A stretch of 64,000 nucleotides of DNA, taken from the NCBI RefSeq assembly GCF_051433195.1, contig NZ_JBHMFT010000002.1, positions 186,001 through 250,000 on the forward strand, written 5' to 3'. Each line of letters opens with the position of its first letter. Position 1 is the first letter of the stretch. This DNA comes from Falsiroseomonas sp051433195. GTDB lineage: Bacteria; Pseudomonadota; Alphaproteobacteria; Acetobacterales; Acetobacteraceae. The notes beneath the pieces are model-generated. The model worked only from the letters and a program-made list of their open reading frames with translations. It did not search any database and was not told the origin of the DNA. This document shows, one piece after another, positions 16,748-25,808 of this stretch. The position numbers and the translations under genes were made by a program.

Positions 16748-18445
16748 ATGCTTTCAGGCCTTCGTATCGCGCCCAAGGTGGCGCTGCTCGTGGCGGCTCT
16801 GCTGCTGCCGCTGGTGGTGCTGGCCACGACCAGCATCTCCTTCGTCCGGCTGCTGCAGGCGGATGTCGAAAAGGTGCAGGTAGCCAGCCATTCGGCGGCC
16901 CTGGCGGGACGGATGAACCAGGATGTCATCCAGCTCAGCCGGATCGAGTTCAGCCTGGTCGCCGAACCCTCCACCGCGCGGATCGCCGCAGCCCGTGCCG
17001 AGGTGGCCGAGGAAGCCGGCCAATTCCGCGAGCGGCTTGCCGAGGCACTGGCCGTCGCCGGCACGGCGCAGAGGCAGGTGCTGCAGCGCGTGGCGCCCGC
17101 CGCCGACGCCTACGACGCCTCGCTCCAGGCCAGCTTCCGCGCCGCGGAGGCCGCCGCGCGGGATCCGTCGCCGGAGGCGCGCGCCAGCCTGCGGGAAGCG
17201 GCCCTGGCCAGCGACGCGCCGTACACGGCCCTGCGGGCGCTGCTGCGGGAATTCGATGAGACTTCCGTCCGGGTCGCCAATGAACTGACGCAGGGGTCGG
17301 AGGACCTCGCCAGCCTGGCGGAGCGCATTATCATCCTGGTCTCCGTGCTGGGCCTGCTGGGTGGCGGCGTGCTGGCCTGGCTGATCGGCCATGCGGGGCT
17401 GGCCCGCCCGATCACCGCCTGCGCCGCCCGCCTGCGCGCCCTGGCGGAGGGCGACACGACCAGCCCGATCGAGGGCGCGGCGCGGCGCGACGAGGTGGGC
17501 GACATCGCCCGCACCATGGCGGTGTTCCGCGAGAGCCTGACCGCCGAGCGGGATCGCGTCGCGGCGGATCGCGCCGCGGCGGAGGCCAAGGTCGCCCAGG
17601 CCGCGCGCCTCGCCGAGGTGACCCGCATCTTCGAGGCGGAGTCCGGCGCCGTGGTGCACAGCGTGGCACAGGCCGCCACCGAACTGGAGGCGACCGCCGG
17701 CAGCATGGCGGGCGATGCTGCCGGCACGTCCCAGCGCGCCGCCGCCGTGGCCGAGGCCGCCGAGACCGCGTCCGGCAACGTGCAGACCGTGTCCTCCGCG
17801 GCCGAGGAACTGGCGGCTTCCGTCGCCGAGATCAGCCGCCAGGTCGCCGAAAGCGCGCGCATCGCCAGCGAGGCGGTGGCGGAGACCGTGCGGACCGACG
17901 CCGCCGTCGGCTCCCTCGCCAGCAGCGCCAGCCGCATCGGCGAGGTGGTGCGCCTGATCAACGACATCGCCGGGCAGACCAACCTGCTCGCCCTGTACGC
18001 CACCATCGAGGCCGCGCGGGCCGGCGATGCGGGCAAGGGCTTCGCCGTGGTGGCCAGCGAGGTGAAGAGCCTGGCGGCGCAGACCGCCAAGGCCACGGAA
18101 GACATCGCCGCGCAGATCAGCGGCGTGCAGCGCGACACCCAGGCGGTGGTCGCCGCCATCCAGGCCATCGGCGGCACCATCACAAGGGTCAGCGAGATCG
18201 CGACCACCATCGCCGCGGCCGTGGAGGAGCAGGGCGCCGCGACGCAGGAAATCGCGCGCGGCGTGGCCGATGCGGCCCGCGGCACCACGGCCATCACCGG
18301 CACCATCGGCGAGGTCAGCGCCTCGGCCCAGGATACCGGGGCGGCGGCGCAGCAGGTGCGCGCCGCCGCAGCCGAACTCAGCCGCGGCGCGGAGGCGCTG
18401 CGCGGCCAGGTGGCGCGGTATCTCGAGGCGGCCAGGGCCGCCTGA
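16748..18445 (+). CDS. Membrane methyl-accepting chemotaxis protein
   Basis: A 565-residue chemoreceptor. TM1 lies at about 11-33, a helical periplasmic domain of about 150 residues follows, TM2 is near 195-217, then a HAMP domain and a long cytoplasmic signalling coiled coil. GAGGAAAA lies just upstream of the ATG at 16748. The hairpin tip reads NLLALYATIEAARAGDAG: the Asn that is almost invariant in the family (LALNA) is Tyr here. This position packs in the CheA/CheW-binding tip, so signalling output may be altered. No ligand is predictable. Confidence 0.9.
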   Translation: MLSGLRIAPKVALLVAALLLPLVVLATTSISFVRLLQADVEKVQVASHSAALAGRMNQDVIQLSRIEFSLVAEPSTARIAAARAEVAEEAGQFRERLAEALAVAGTAQRQVLQRVAPAADAYDASLQASFRAAEAAARDPSPEARASLREAALASDAPYTALRALLREFDETSVRVANELTQGSEDLASLAERIIILVSVLGLLGGGVLAWLIGHAGLARPITACAARLRALAEGDTTSPIEGAARRDEVGDIARTMAVFRESLTAERDRVAADRAAAEAKVAQAARLAEVTRIFEAESGAVVHSVAQAATELEATAGSMAGDAAGTSQRAAAVAEAAETASGNVQTVSSAAEELAASVAEISRQVAESARIASEAVAETVRTDAAVGSLASSASRIGEVVRLINDIAGQTNLLALYATIEAARAGDAGKGFAVVASEVKSLAAQTAKATEDIAAQISGVQRDTQAVVAAIQAIGGTITRVSEIATTIAAAVEEQGAATQEIARGVADAARGTTAITGTIGEVSASAQDTGAAAQQVRAAAAELSRGAEALRGQVARYLEAARAA

Positions 18446-18489
18446 GAGAAGAGCGGCACGACGACTGTGCCACTACAACGTGGGAAAAA

Positions 18490-18640
18490 CATCCAGGCTG
18501 CGGCTTCTTTCAGGGTGTCACGCTCCGCCTTGAGCCTGGCGACCTCCCGCATCCGGCGGCGCAGCACGCTCTCCGCGATCCCTGGCCCGCTTCACCGCCT
18601 CGATCTTGAATTCGCGGCTGAATGTCCTTCGTCCATGCAA
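18490..18640 (-). pseudogene. IS3 family OrfA remnant
   Basis: On the minus strand one frame gives TFSREFKIEAVKRARDRG, the first helix of IS3-type OrfA transposase subunits. A second frame directly after it gives SVLRRRMREVARLKAERDTL, the C-terminal leucine-zipper region. The helix-turn-helix middle is missing and the two parts are out of frame, so this is an internally deleted fossil. No OrfB or terminal repeats were seen. Confidence 0.65.
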
Positions 18641-18877
18641 GGACCCTCGATCGGGAGAAAACCTGGTCCAGGTGGCCACCAGGCCTGCAGCAGGCCGAAA
18701 CAGCGCCGCCCGAACTAGGAAAAAAGTCTTTACTTTGGCAGCGGCGCCGGTCTAGTCTTCGCCCATGGCTGGTGAGCGGCGTCCGGCTTCCGCTGCGACG
18801 AACCAATGCGCGAAACAGGCCTGCCGGCCGCGATCCTCATGCATTCCTGAATCTTACCCCCGAAAGGAGGCTTCCTC

Positions 18878-18928
18878 ATGCACGCCATGCGCCCCGCCGT
18901 GATGCGCCCAGGAGTGTCCAGCCCATGA
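18878..18928 (+). CDS. Putative 16-codon leader peptide
   Basis: A short frame, MHAMRPAVMRPGVSSP, starts 7 bases after a near-perfect AAAGGAGG (18863-18870). Its TGA overlaps the ATG of the spike-like gene (ATGA at 18925-18928). The downstream ATG has no ribosome site of its own as strong as this one. Translation of the large gene may therefore depend on ribosomes that finish the leader. The alternative is that the strong site serves a slightly longer N-terminus, but the frames differ. Confidence 0.45.
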   Translation: MHAMRPAVMRPGVSSP

Positions 18929-20196
18929 ACGCCATCACCTCCCTTCCGGGCCTGCTGGATGATCGCCGGCGGTGGCCCCTCACGCGCGAGAGACTCAACC
19001 CGCCCCTGAGTCTGCGCCGCGCTCAGTCGACGACGCTCGCGACCGCCACGGCGGCGGATGGCCTGACGCTGCAGGAACTTGGCGCCGACCAGGCGCGCTT
19101 CAACGGCGCCGCGCGGCAGTTGGCCGTTGAAGGGCAGCGCACGAACGGCGTCCGCAACCCCCGCGGCCAAGGCGCCGCTGCCGGCACTCCGGGAGCCTTG
19201 CCGACGTTCTGGAGTGTGCAGAACACGCCTGTTGGAGTGACGCGCGAGGTTGTCGACGTCGGCACCGAAAGCGGCATGAACTACATCGAATTGGTGCTGT
19301 TCGGCACGCCGACAGCCGATTCCGAATTCTACTTGATCTTTGACACGACGACCGCGATTGCCGCCGTGACGGGCCAGGTATGGTCCGCCTCGTTGTCGAT
19401 GCGCTGGGTAGGAGCGCCGACCGGCGTGACGACCGTGACATTGGGCGTCGAGGAACGGTCAGGGGCGGGCGGCTTCTTGTCTGCAGGTGGGGCAGGTGCT
19501 GCCCTCAGCGATGCATTCACGCGTTTCTCGGCCACCCGGACAATGGGGAGCGCCGCATGCGCCTTCGCCAACACCTATGTCGCGTTTCTCGTGCAAGCCG
19601 GGGTGCCAGTGTCCGCGCGTGTTCGGCTGGCGTGGCCGCAGTTGGAGATGAGCGCCTTCGCGTCCAGCCCGATCCTCCCGCCGGTCGGCTCCCCCGCGGC
19701 CAGCACGCGCGGCGCCGACCTGGTGACGACGACACTGGCGAGCCTTGGGATTGGTGCAAGCGCGGCCTGCACGCTGCTGGGCACCTTCATGCTGCCGCAG
19801 GCGTTTTCTGGCGCGGTACAGACCTTGCTTGCGGTTGATGGCGGCAGCACAAGTGATCGCTGGCAGGTCATCAACCCGTTCGCCAGCCAGATCTTGGTAA
19901 ACAGGTTCACAGCCGGCGCGTCTGTATCGAGCAGCGTGGCCGGCGCATTCACGGCAGGCTCGCCCTTTCGGATCGGCGTCGCCTGCGATGGCGCGGGGCG
20001 CCTGGTGCTGTGCATGAACGGCGGGGCCGTCGAGGTTCTGACGGGCGCGCCGACCAGCGGCATGACGACGTTGCGTGTCGGGTCGAATGTCGCCAACGGT
20101 AACCCGATGTTCGGGGAAATCGCGGCACTGTCCGTGTTGCCCTGGGCGCTGCCTGATGCGGCCCTGGTGGCGCAGGTCCTGGCGCTGCCCCTGTAG
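18925..20196 (+). CDS. Phage spike/tail-fibre-like protein, orphan
   Basis: A 423-residue protein resembling the 'phage head spike fibre' type proteins of alphaproteobacterial prophages and transfer agents. It has the typical N-terminal 'GLLDDRR..' followed by a QLAVEGQRTNGVRNPR segment (about 70-85; the family form is 'LLIEEARTN..RNP') and two jelly-roll-like halves. The second half, with VDGGSTSDRWQV and FRIGVACDGAGRLVLCMNGG (about 305-375), looks like a LamG/concanavalin-like lectin. No other phage structural gene is nearby, so this is a lone acquisition or prophage relic. The start is set by the ATGA overlap with the leader. Confidence 0.65.
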   Translation: MNAITSLPGLLDDRRRWPLTRERLNPPLSLRRAQSTTLATATAADGLTLQELGADQARFNGAARQLAVEGQRTNGVRNPRGQGAAAGTPGALPTFWSVQNTPVGVTREVVDVGTESGMNYIELVLFGTPTADSEFYLIFDTTTAIAAVTGQVWSASLSMRWVGAPTGVTTVTLGVEERSGAGGFLSAGGAGAALSDAFTRFSATRTMGSAACAFANTYVAFLVQAGVPVSARVRLAWPQLEMSAFASSPILPPVGSPAASTRGADLVTTTLASLGIGASAACTLLGTFMLPQAFSGAVQTLLAVDGGSTSDRWQVINPFASQILVNRFTAGASVSSSVAGAFTAGSPFRIGVACDGAGRLVLCMNGGAVEVLTGAPTSGMTTLRVGSNVANGNPMFGEIAALSVLPWALPDAALVAQVLALPL

Positions 20197-20219
20197 CGGC
20201 GCCAGCCCTGCGGGTCTTC

Positions 20220-20244
20220 GGTGCGAAGTGGTCGGCTTCGCACC
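20220..20244 (+). terminator. Hairpin downstream of the spike-like gene
   Basis: Perfect 9-bp stem GGTGCGAAG / CTTCGCACC with a 7-base loop, 24 bases after the stop codon. No T-run follows. The rest of 20245-20569 shows no gene I can support. Confidence 0.45.
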
Positions 20245-20569
20245 AACTCCTGCGCCATGAACCACGCATGGGCGGCGCGCAGACCATCCGGAAAAGTCGT
20301 GGTCGTGGTCCTGCCCATCTCCGCGTCCCGGCTTGTGGAAGCCGCCCGAAGCAGCGATGCCGCGTCATGATCGCCTCGCGCAATCGCAACCGCCACCATG
20401 CGCCCGCCTCCATCACCGAAGGCCGCGAATCAAACGCACGTTCACCGGCGCAAGCCCGAGCGAGAGTGAACCATCACGGCCGCTGGTAGCGTGCCTTGGC
20501 CAGGAAATAACAGGATCTTCATGAACAGACGTTAGAACACTGCGCACGAGTTCACGCTGGAGGACCCCA

Positions 20570-21295
20570 ATGAAGATCAGCCGTCGCCTCGCGCTTGGCA
20601 TGACCGCTACGCTGGCAGCGCCGAGTTAAGCTCGCGCGTCCCGTGCCCCCATGACGGTCGTGTATGGAGCCTTTCCGCCCTTCACGATCACCGATCCGGC
20701 GCGTCCGGGCATCGTGAATGAAGTCGCCGGCGAAGTGCTGCGGATGGTCGGTCGCGTGCCCAACTTCGTCCCGCTCGAATGGGCAGAGGCCCAGGCGCGC
20801 GGCCGCACCGACGCAAACACCCTGCTCACGCCACCTGGGCGCACGCCGGCGCGCGAGCCGCACTACACCTGGATCGTGAAGGTCATGGACTTCGAGTCGG
20901 CGATCGGTTCGCTGGGCGGGACAGGGCCGCTCGATCTCGAAGGCGCGCGCCGGCTGTCCCGGATGGGGATCATCTCCCAGTCCTTTCACGAGGCGTTCCT
21001 GCGCGCACAAGGCTTCACCAATCTCGTGCCGGTGAGCCTCGCCAACGCGATGGACGCGCTGGTCTCGGGCGAGATCGAGGCGCTCTACACCCAGACGCTT
21101 GAACTGCGCTGGCACGCGCGCGCGCGCGGGCGATCCGCCGATCTCAAGGTCGGGCCGCGGCTGCAGAACGTCGAGTCGTTCATCGTGACGTCGCGCGCCG
21201 CAACCGGCGTTCCGGTTGCCGAGATGCGCGACGCGTTTGCCGCCCTCGAGAGCGAGGGTGCCGTCGATCGCATCGTCCGAAGCTACCTCGGCTGA
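20570..21295 (+). pseudogene. Family 3 solute-binding protein with nonsense codon in the signal peptide
   Basis: From the ATG at 20570 (preceded by GGAGGA) the frame encodes MKISRRLALGMTATLAAPS, a signal peptide with RR. An in-frame TAA at 20627-20629 interrupts it just before the expected cleavage region ARASRAP. The mature part then continues in the same frame from 20651 (MTVVYGAFPPFTITD..) through a full small binding-protein fold to 21295. A CAA to TAA change would explain it. If translation restarts at 20651 the product would stay in the cytosol. Directly upstream of a chemoreceptor gene with the same defect. Confidence 0.7.
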
Positions 21296-21354
21296 TTTCA
21301 GCATATCGGGCTGAGTGGGTGCCTCGGCGCGGAGCAGTAGGGGTCACGCGAACA

Positions 21355-22971
21355 ATGAAGCCAAAGAGCAGGCGTGGCGGCATTGCCCTACGGCTCGCTG
21401 CAGTCGCTGGCCTGGTGATGGCCGTCGGCATCTCGGTTGTGTCCGTGACGGCTGCGGTCCGACAGATGGCGACTGCACGTGCCGAGTTCGCCGCACATGC
21501 TGCACAGGTGACCGACATCGTCTCTCATGCTGCCGCACCAGGGGTTCGGTTCGCACGTGCCGCCAGCGTGCAGGCGTCCTATGGCATGTTGCGGGAGGGC
21601 TCCGCACTCCTCGGCATCGCATTCCGCACGGACACGGGTCCATCAGCCGGGACCGTGTTCGAGAAATGGAGCCGCGATCCGTCCCTGCTCTCCGATCCTG
21701 CCGCCGCGCTCGCGCCGAACGGTGCCGATGCGCCGCCCTCGACCGTGATCGTCCTGCGCGACATTCCGGGGCAGGACGGTGCATCGATCGGACGGATCGT
21801 GACGTTCTGGGATCGCGGCCCCGTGGATGCGTAAAGCTGGCGCAGTCCCTACATCCAGATCGGGGCGGGGCTGCTGCTGGCGATCGTCTCCGCATCAATC
21901 CTCTACATCCTGCTGTCGCGGCTCCTGCGCCCGCTCGGACGAGCGACTGCCGCGGTGCGCGATCTCAGCGAGGGACGGCTCGAGCAGGCCATTCCGGCGA
22001 CTGAAAGATCTGACGAGGTGGCCGACATTCTCGCGGCACTCACCATCCTCCGGCAACAGCTTGTCGAAGCCGGGGCGCTCCGTTCTCAGCAGGAGGACTC
22101 CAAGCGACAGGCCGAAGAGGACCGGCGGGCGACGCTGGTCCGCACGGCCGACAGCCTGGAGAGTCAGGTCGGCGAGGTCGTGGAGGGTATCGCGGCAGCG
22201 ACCACCGAGCTCTCCTCCGCAGCCGGATCGCTCGTTTCGATTGCCGGGGACACCACCCGGCGCTCCGCGGCTGTCAGCCAGGCCAGTGCGGCGGCGGACA
22301 CCGAGGTAAACGCCGTTGCGGCTGCGACCGAAGAGCTCGCGGCCTCGGTCGCAGAGATCAGCCGGCAACTCGCGGAGAGCACGCGCATGGCGGCGGCCGC
22401 CGTCGACCAGTCCGTCCAGGCCGACGTCACGATGGCACACCTCACCGACTCCGCGTCCAAGATTGGCGAGGTCACGCGCCTCATCGGCGACATCGCAGGC
22501 CAGACAAATCTCCTCGCGCTGAACGCCACGATCGAGGCCGCGCGGGCCGGCGAGGCTGGCAAAGGGTTCGCCGTGGTGGCCAGCGAGGTCAAGACACTGG
22601 CAAGCCAGACAGCGAAGGCGACCGAGGGCATCGCCGAGCAGATCCTCGCCATGCAATCTGCCGCCCGGGCTTCTGCACGTGACCTTGGCTCCATTCGAGA
22701 CAGTCTCGGTCGGATCAACGAGGTGATCACCGCGGTCGCCACAGCGGTCGAACAGCAGGGCGATGCGACCCGTGACATCGCCCGGAGCGTGCAGGGCGCC
22801 GCTGGCGGCACACGGGAAATCTCCATGGAGATCGCGGAGGTTTCCGCTTCGGCGACCACGACCAGCAACTCCGCAAGCCAGGTTCGGACCACGGCTGCCG
22901 AGCTGTCTGGCAAGGCCGAGCGCTTGCGCCGTCAGGTCGGGGAGTTTGTTGCGAGTATCCGGGCCGTCTGA
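21355..22971 (+). pseudogene. Methyl-accepting chemotaxis protein interrupted by in-frame TAA
   Basis: Starting at ATG 21355, one continuous frame encodes TM1 (about 15-37), a periplasmic domain of about 120 residues, an in-frame TAA at 21832-21834, then TM2 (IGAGLLLAIVSASILYILL), HAMP and a full signalling domain with NLLALNATIEAARAGEAG. There is no frameshift; a single CAA/CAG-to-TAA change would split the receptor. The first product would be a membrane-anchored sensor stub; a restart at 21955 would give a soluble signalling fragment. It probably worked with the adjacent binding protein, which is also broken. Confidence 0.8.
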
Positions 22972-23045
22972 TGATGCTGTGTCAGAAGGTTCCTGTCCGG
23001 ATTGCGGTCCGCCGCCGGAGCCGAGGCGCGCGGCGGCGCCCGCGG

Positions 23046-24041
23046 TCAAGGCGACCGCGTCGGCCCGCTTCGCCGCAACTGCGCGGCCTGTTGCTGCCTG
23101 GCGGGCGCAACAGCATCGGGCCCGTCGGTGCCCGGGTCGAGCCTGGACGGCTGTCTGTCCAATAAGCCAGGGGTCACCGATTTCGGCACCAAGTGGCGCT
23201 GGCCCACGGCAACGCTCGCCACGACCACGACCATGCCGATCCATTGCGGCGCGCTCGGTTGCTCTCCGATCACCAGCCACCCGATGGCCACGGCCACGAC
23301 CGGGCTGAACAGCCCGAGTGGTGCCACAGCCGAAGGACCCAGCCGTGCAATGCCCCTGAACCACAGTACATAGGTGAAGGCCGCGCCGACCAGGCCAAGC
23401 CAGGCCAGCCCCAGCACCTCGCTACCGGACAGGACAAGCAGATCCGGTGCGACCCAAAGTGCCGGCGGCAGCAGGACCAGCCCGCCCGCGGTGAGCTGCC
23501 AGGCCGTCATCGTCAACAGTGGCACCTGCAGCCGCCACCGACGTGTCAGAACGGTGCCGAGCGCCATGGACCCGGCACCGACCAGGCCCGCCGCGATGCC
23601 GACTGGATCGGGCGTGGCCTCGGGTCCCAGCATCAGCAGCGCAACGCCGACGACGCCGGCCAGGCCGGACAGCACGGCTGCGAGCCGCACGGGCGTGCCG
23701 AGCACCGCCTGCGCGAGCACAAGGACCATCAGCGGCTGGACCGCGCCGATCGTGGCCGCGAGCCCGCCAGGCAGGCGATAGGCGGTGACGAACAGCATCG
23801 CCCAGAAGATGCTGAAGTTCAGCACGCCGAGCACCAGCACGCGGCCGAGCGAACAGCCATGCGGAAGCTGCCGCACGAACAGCAGCAGCAGCAGGCCGGC
23901 CGGCAGGGCGCGGAGCATCGCCACGGCCAGCGGATGGCTGTCCGGCAGCATCTGCGTGGTGACGATGTAGCTGCTGCCCCAGATGGCCGGCGCCAGGGCG
24001 GTCAGCAGCAGGTCGCGGGCCCGGCCGTCGCCGTCGGTCAC
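23046..24041 (-). CDS. EamA/DMT family transporter
   Basis: A 331-residue membrane protein with ten hydrophobic segments in two EamA repeats. APAIWGSSYIVTTQMLP in helix 1 and GLFSPVVAVAIGWLVIGE in the penultimate helices are typical. It is a member of the drug/metabolite transporter superfamily, probably a metabolite exporter. The GTG at 24041 overlaps the TGA of the isochorismatase gene (GTGA), showing coupling. An unusual hydrophilic C-terminal tail of about 45 residues (from VPKSVTPGLL) follows the last helix and may result from loss of the original stop. Confidence 0.85.
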   Translation of the reverse strand: MTDGDGRARDLLLTALAPAIWGSSYIVTTQMLPDSHPLAVAMLRALPAGLLLLLFVRQLPHGCSLGRVLVLGVLNFSIFWAMLFVTAYRLPGGLAATIGAVQPLMVLVLAQAVLGTPVRLAAVLSGLAGVVGVALLMLGPEATPDPVGIAAGLVGAGSMALGTVLTRRWRLQVPLLTMTAWQLTAGGLVLLPPALWVAPDLLVLSGSEVLGLAWLGLVGAAFTYVLWFRGIARLGPSAVAPLGLFSPVVAVAIGWLVIGEQPSAPQWIGMVVVVASVAVGQRHLVPKSVTPGLLDRQPSRLDPGTDGPDAVAPARQQQAAQLRRSGPTRSP

Positions 24042-24637
24042 GCTGCGGGCATGATCGGCGGCAGCACGTCGGTGAACAGCAGCTGGATCAGCTGCTGTCC
24101 GTGCGGGGTCGACCAGTTCTGGGCAAGCTCCGCGATGATCGTGTTGGTCGCGGTCAGCACGACCCCCGCCGCCTGCATGCGGCCGCGCGAGGTCGCCTCG
24201 GAGAGTTCGAAAGGCGAGCCGGAGGCATCCATCACCGCCTGCACGCCATAGCCCTCCTGCACCGCGTCGATCGCCGGGAAAACCAGGCACACGTCGGTCG
24301 TCACACCTGCGATGATGAGGTTGCGCCGGCCCGTCGCCTCCACCGCCGCCTTGAAGGCCGGGTCGGTCCAGGCATTCACCACGCCGGCCCGCTGCACGCG
24401 TGCGGCGAAGGCCTCGGGAAGGATCTCCGCGAACTCCGGAACCAGCGGACCCTGGATGCGGTCCTCCTGCGAGGAGGTGAGAACGGTGGGCAGCCCCAGG
24501 ATGCGTGCGGCCTTCGCCAGGGCGATGGCCATGCGCCTGGCTCCATCCGTATCGATGTTGCGGATCAGCTGCATGGTGCCGACCTGGTGGTCGATGAGCA
24601 GAAGCGCGCTGTTCTGCGGCGTGAAGAGGGTGGTCAT
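24038..24637 (-). CDS. Isochorismatase family hydrolase
   Basis: A 199-residue cysteine hydrolase of the isochorismatase-like fold. The first strand carries ALLLIDHQ (catalytic Asp), and the nucleophile Cys lies in GVTTDVCLVFPA (about residue 116). The NWSTPHGQQL C-terminal region is typical of the YcaC-like branch, whose physiological substrates are unknown. It is the first gene of a two-gene operon with the EamA transporter. It is divergent from a second isochorismatase gene about 250 bases away. Confidence 0.88.
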   Translation of the reverse strand: MTTLFTPQNSALLLIDHQVGTMQLIRNIDTDGARRMAIALAKAARILGLPTVLTSSQEDRIQGPLVPEFAEILPEAFAARVQRAGVVNAWTDPAFKAAVEATGRRNLIIAGVTTDVCLVFPAIDAVQEGYGVQAVMDASGSPFELSEATSRGRMQAAGVVLTATNTIIAELAQNWSTPHGQQLIQLLFTDVLPPIMPAA

Positions 24638-24890
24638 GAAGCGGGAGGCTCCTTCGCGGGCGATTCACCGGCGCCATCGGGCGCACGGCGGCGAGCAGGA
24701 ACCTGCGCGCCTCCTGCATCTAGCCGTGGCCCGGCCGTGCTGTATCGCCCTCCGGACGCCGGCCCGGCCCGGCACGGCTGAATGCAGCAAGATCACCGCA
24801 GGACAGCGCAGGAATACCCGCGCAACCGCCTTGCGCCAGGCGTTATCCCTCGGGTCCAGCCGCGGTGCTGCACGCCGCCGCCTCGGAGAC

Positions 24891-25550
24891 ATGGAAATGC
24901 CCACCGCACACCCACGCCCCGGCGCAACCTTGCTCACGCCCAGCGACCACACGCTGATCATGATCGACCACCAGTCGCAGATGGCTTTCGCGACAAAGAC
25001 GATCGATGCCGTCCTGCTGCGCAACAACGCGGCACTGGTGGCGAAGGCAGCCGCGGTATTCGGCGTCGCCACGATCCTGACCACCGTGGCCGAGAAGACC
25101 TTCAGCGGCCCGATCTTCCAGGAGATCAAGGACGCGCTGCCCGAGGTGCCGGTGACCGACCGCACCACCATGAACACCTGGGAAGACGAGGCGATCACCA
25201 CGCGCGTCAACGCCATCGGCAAGGCGCGCCTCGTGCTGGCCGGGCTCTGGACCAGCGTCTGCATCGTGGGTCCCGCGCTCTCGGCGCTCGACCAGGGCTT
25301 CGAGGTCTACATCCTCGCCGATTGCTGCGGCGACGTGACGGAGGAAGCGCATGAACGGGCGATGCAGCGCATGATCCAGCTTGGCGCGCGGCCGATGACC
25401 AGCCTGCAATACCTGCTGGAACTGCAGCGCGACTGGGCGCGGGGCGAGACCTACGCAGAGACCGTCGCAACCTCCATCGCGCATGGCGGCAGCTACGGGC
25501 TCGGGCTGATCTACGCCAAGTCCATGTTCGGCGGCGGCGAGGGCCACTGA
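24891..25550 (+). CDS. Isochorismatase family hydrolase
   Basis: A 219-residue enzyme with the Asp-containing LIMIDHQSQM (about residue 22) and a Cys nucleophile in GLWTSVCIVGPA (about 119-130). A YcaC/nicotinamidase-like hydrolase. The ATG at 24891 has GGAG 4 bases upstream; the frame stays open far upstream but that part is not coding-like. It forms a plus-strand cluster with the XapX protein and an amidohydrolase, an arrangement common in proteobacteria and probably for a small-molecule degradation route. Confidence 0.88.
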   Translation: MEMPTAHPRPGATLLTPSDHTLIMIDHQSQMAFATKTIDAVLLRNNAALVAKAAAVFGVATILTTVAEKTFSGPIFQEIKDALPEVPVTDRTTMNTWEDEAITTRVNAIGKARLVLAGLWTSVCIVGPALSALDQGFEVYILADCCGDVTEEAHERAMQRMIQLGARPMTSLQYLLELQRDWARGETYAETVATSIAHGGSYGLGLIYAKSMFGGGEGH

Positions 25551-25567
25551 AGCGCGGGAGGCATCGC

Positions 25568-25804
25568 ATGACGCCCTACATCCTCTCCGCCGCGGCCGGG
25601 CTTGCCGTGGGCGTGGCCTATGCGCTGTTCGGCCTGCGCTCCCCCGCGCCGCCGATCATCGCGCTGCTCGGCCTGCTGGGTATGCTGGCCGGGGAAACCG
25701 CGGTGAACTGGCTGCGCGGGCACCCGGCGATGGTGGGCTGGATGTGTCATGCGAAGACCTTCCACGCCGCCGCGCCCCCCGCCGACCACAAGACGGGGGG
25801 CTGA
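25568..25804 (+). CDS. XapX domain (DUF1427) membrane protein
   Basis: A 78-residue protein with two hydrophobic helices: AAAGLAVGVAYALFGL and PIIALLGLLGMLAGE. SPAPPIIALLGLLGM is the diagnostic XapX motif. The family is found next to isochorismatases and amidohydrolases, as here, and may form a small inner-membrane channel or scaffold. It lies 17 bases after the isochorismatase and 4 bases before the amidohydrolase start. Confidence 0.85.
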   Translation: MTPYILSAAAGLAVGVAYALFGLRSPAPPIIALLGLLGMLAGETAVNWLRGHPAMVGWMCHAKTFHAAAPPADHKTGG

Positions 25805-25808
25805 GCGG

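Noticed and set aside
18622..18924. N-terminal extension of the phage-spike protein
   Set aside because: The upstream part overlaps an IS3 remnant and lacks family similarity; the ATGA-coupled start at 18925 fits better.
20570..22971. Stop-codon recoding or selenocysteine-like readthrough
   Set aside because: The codons are TAA, no recoding structure was seen, and simple point mutations explain both.
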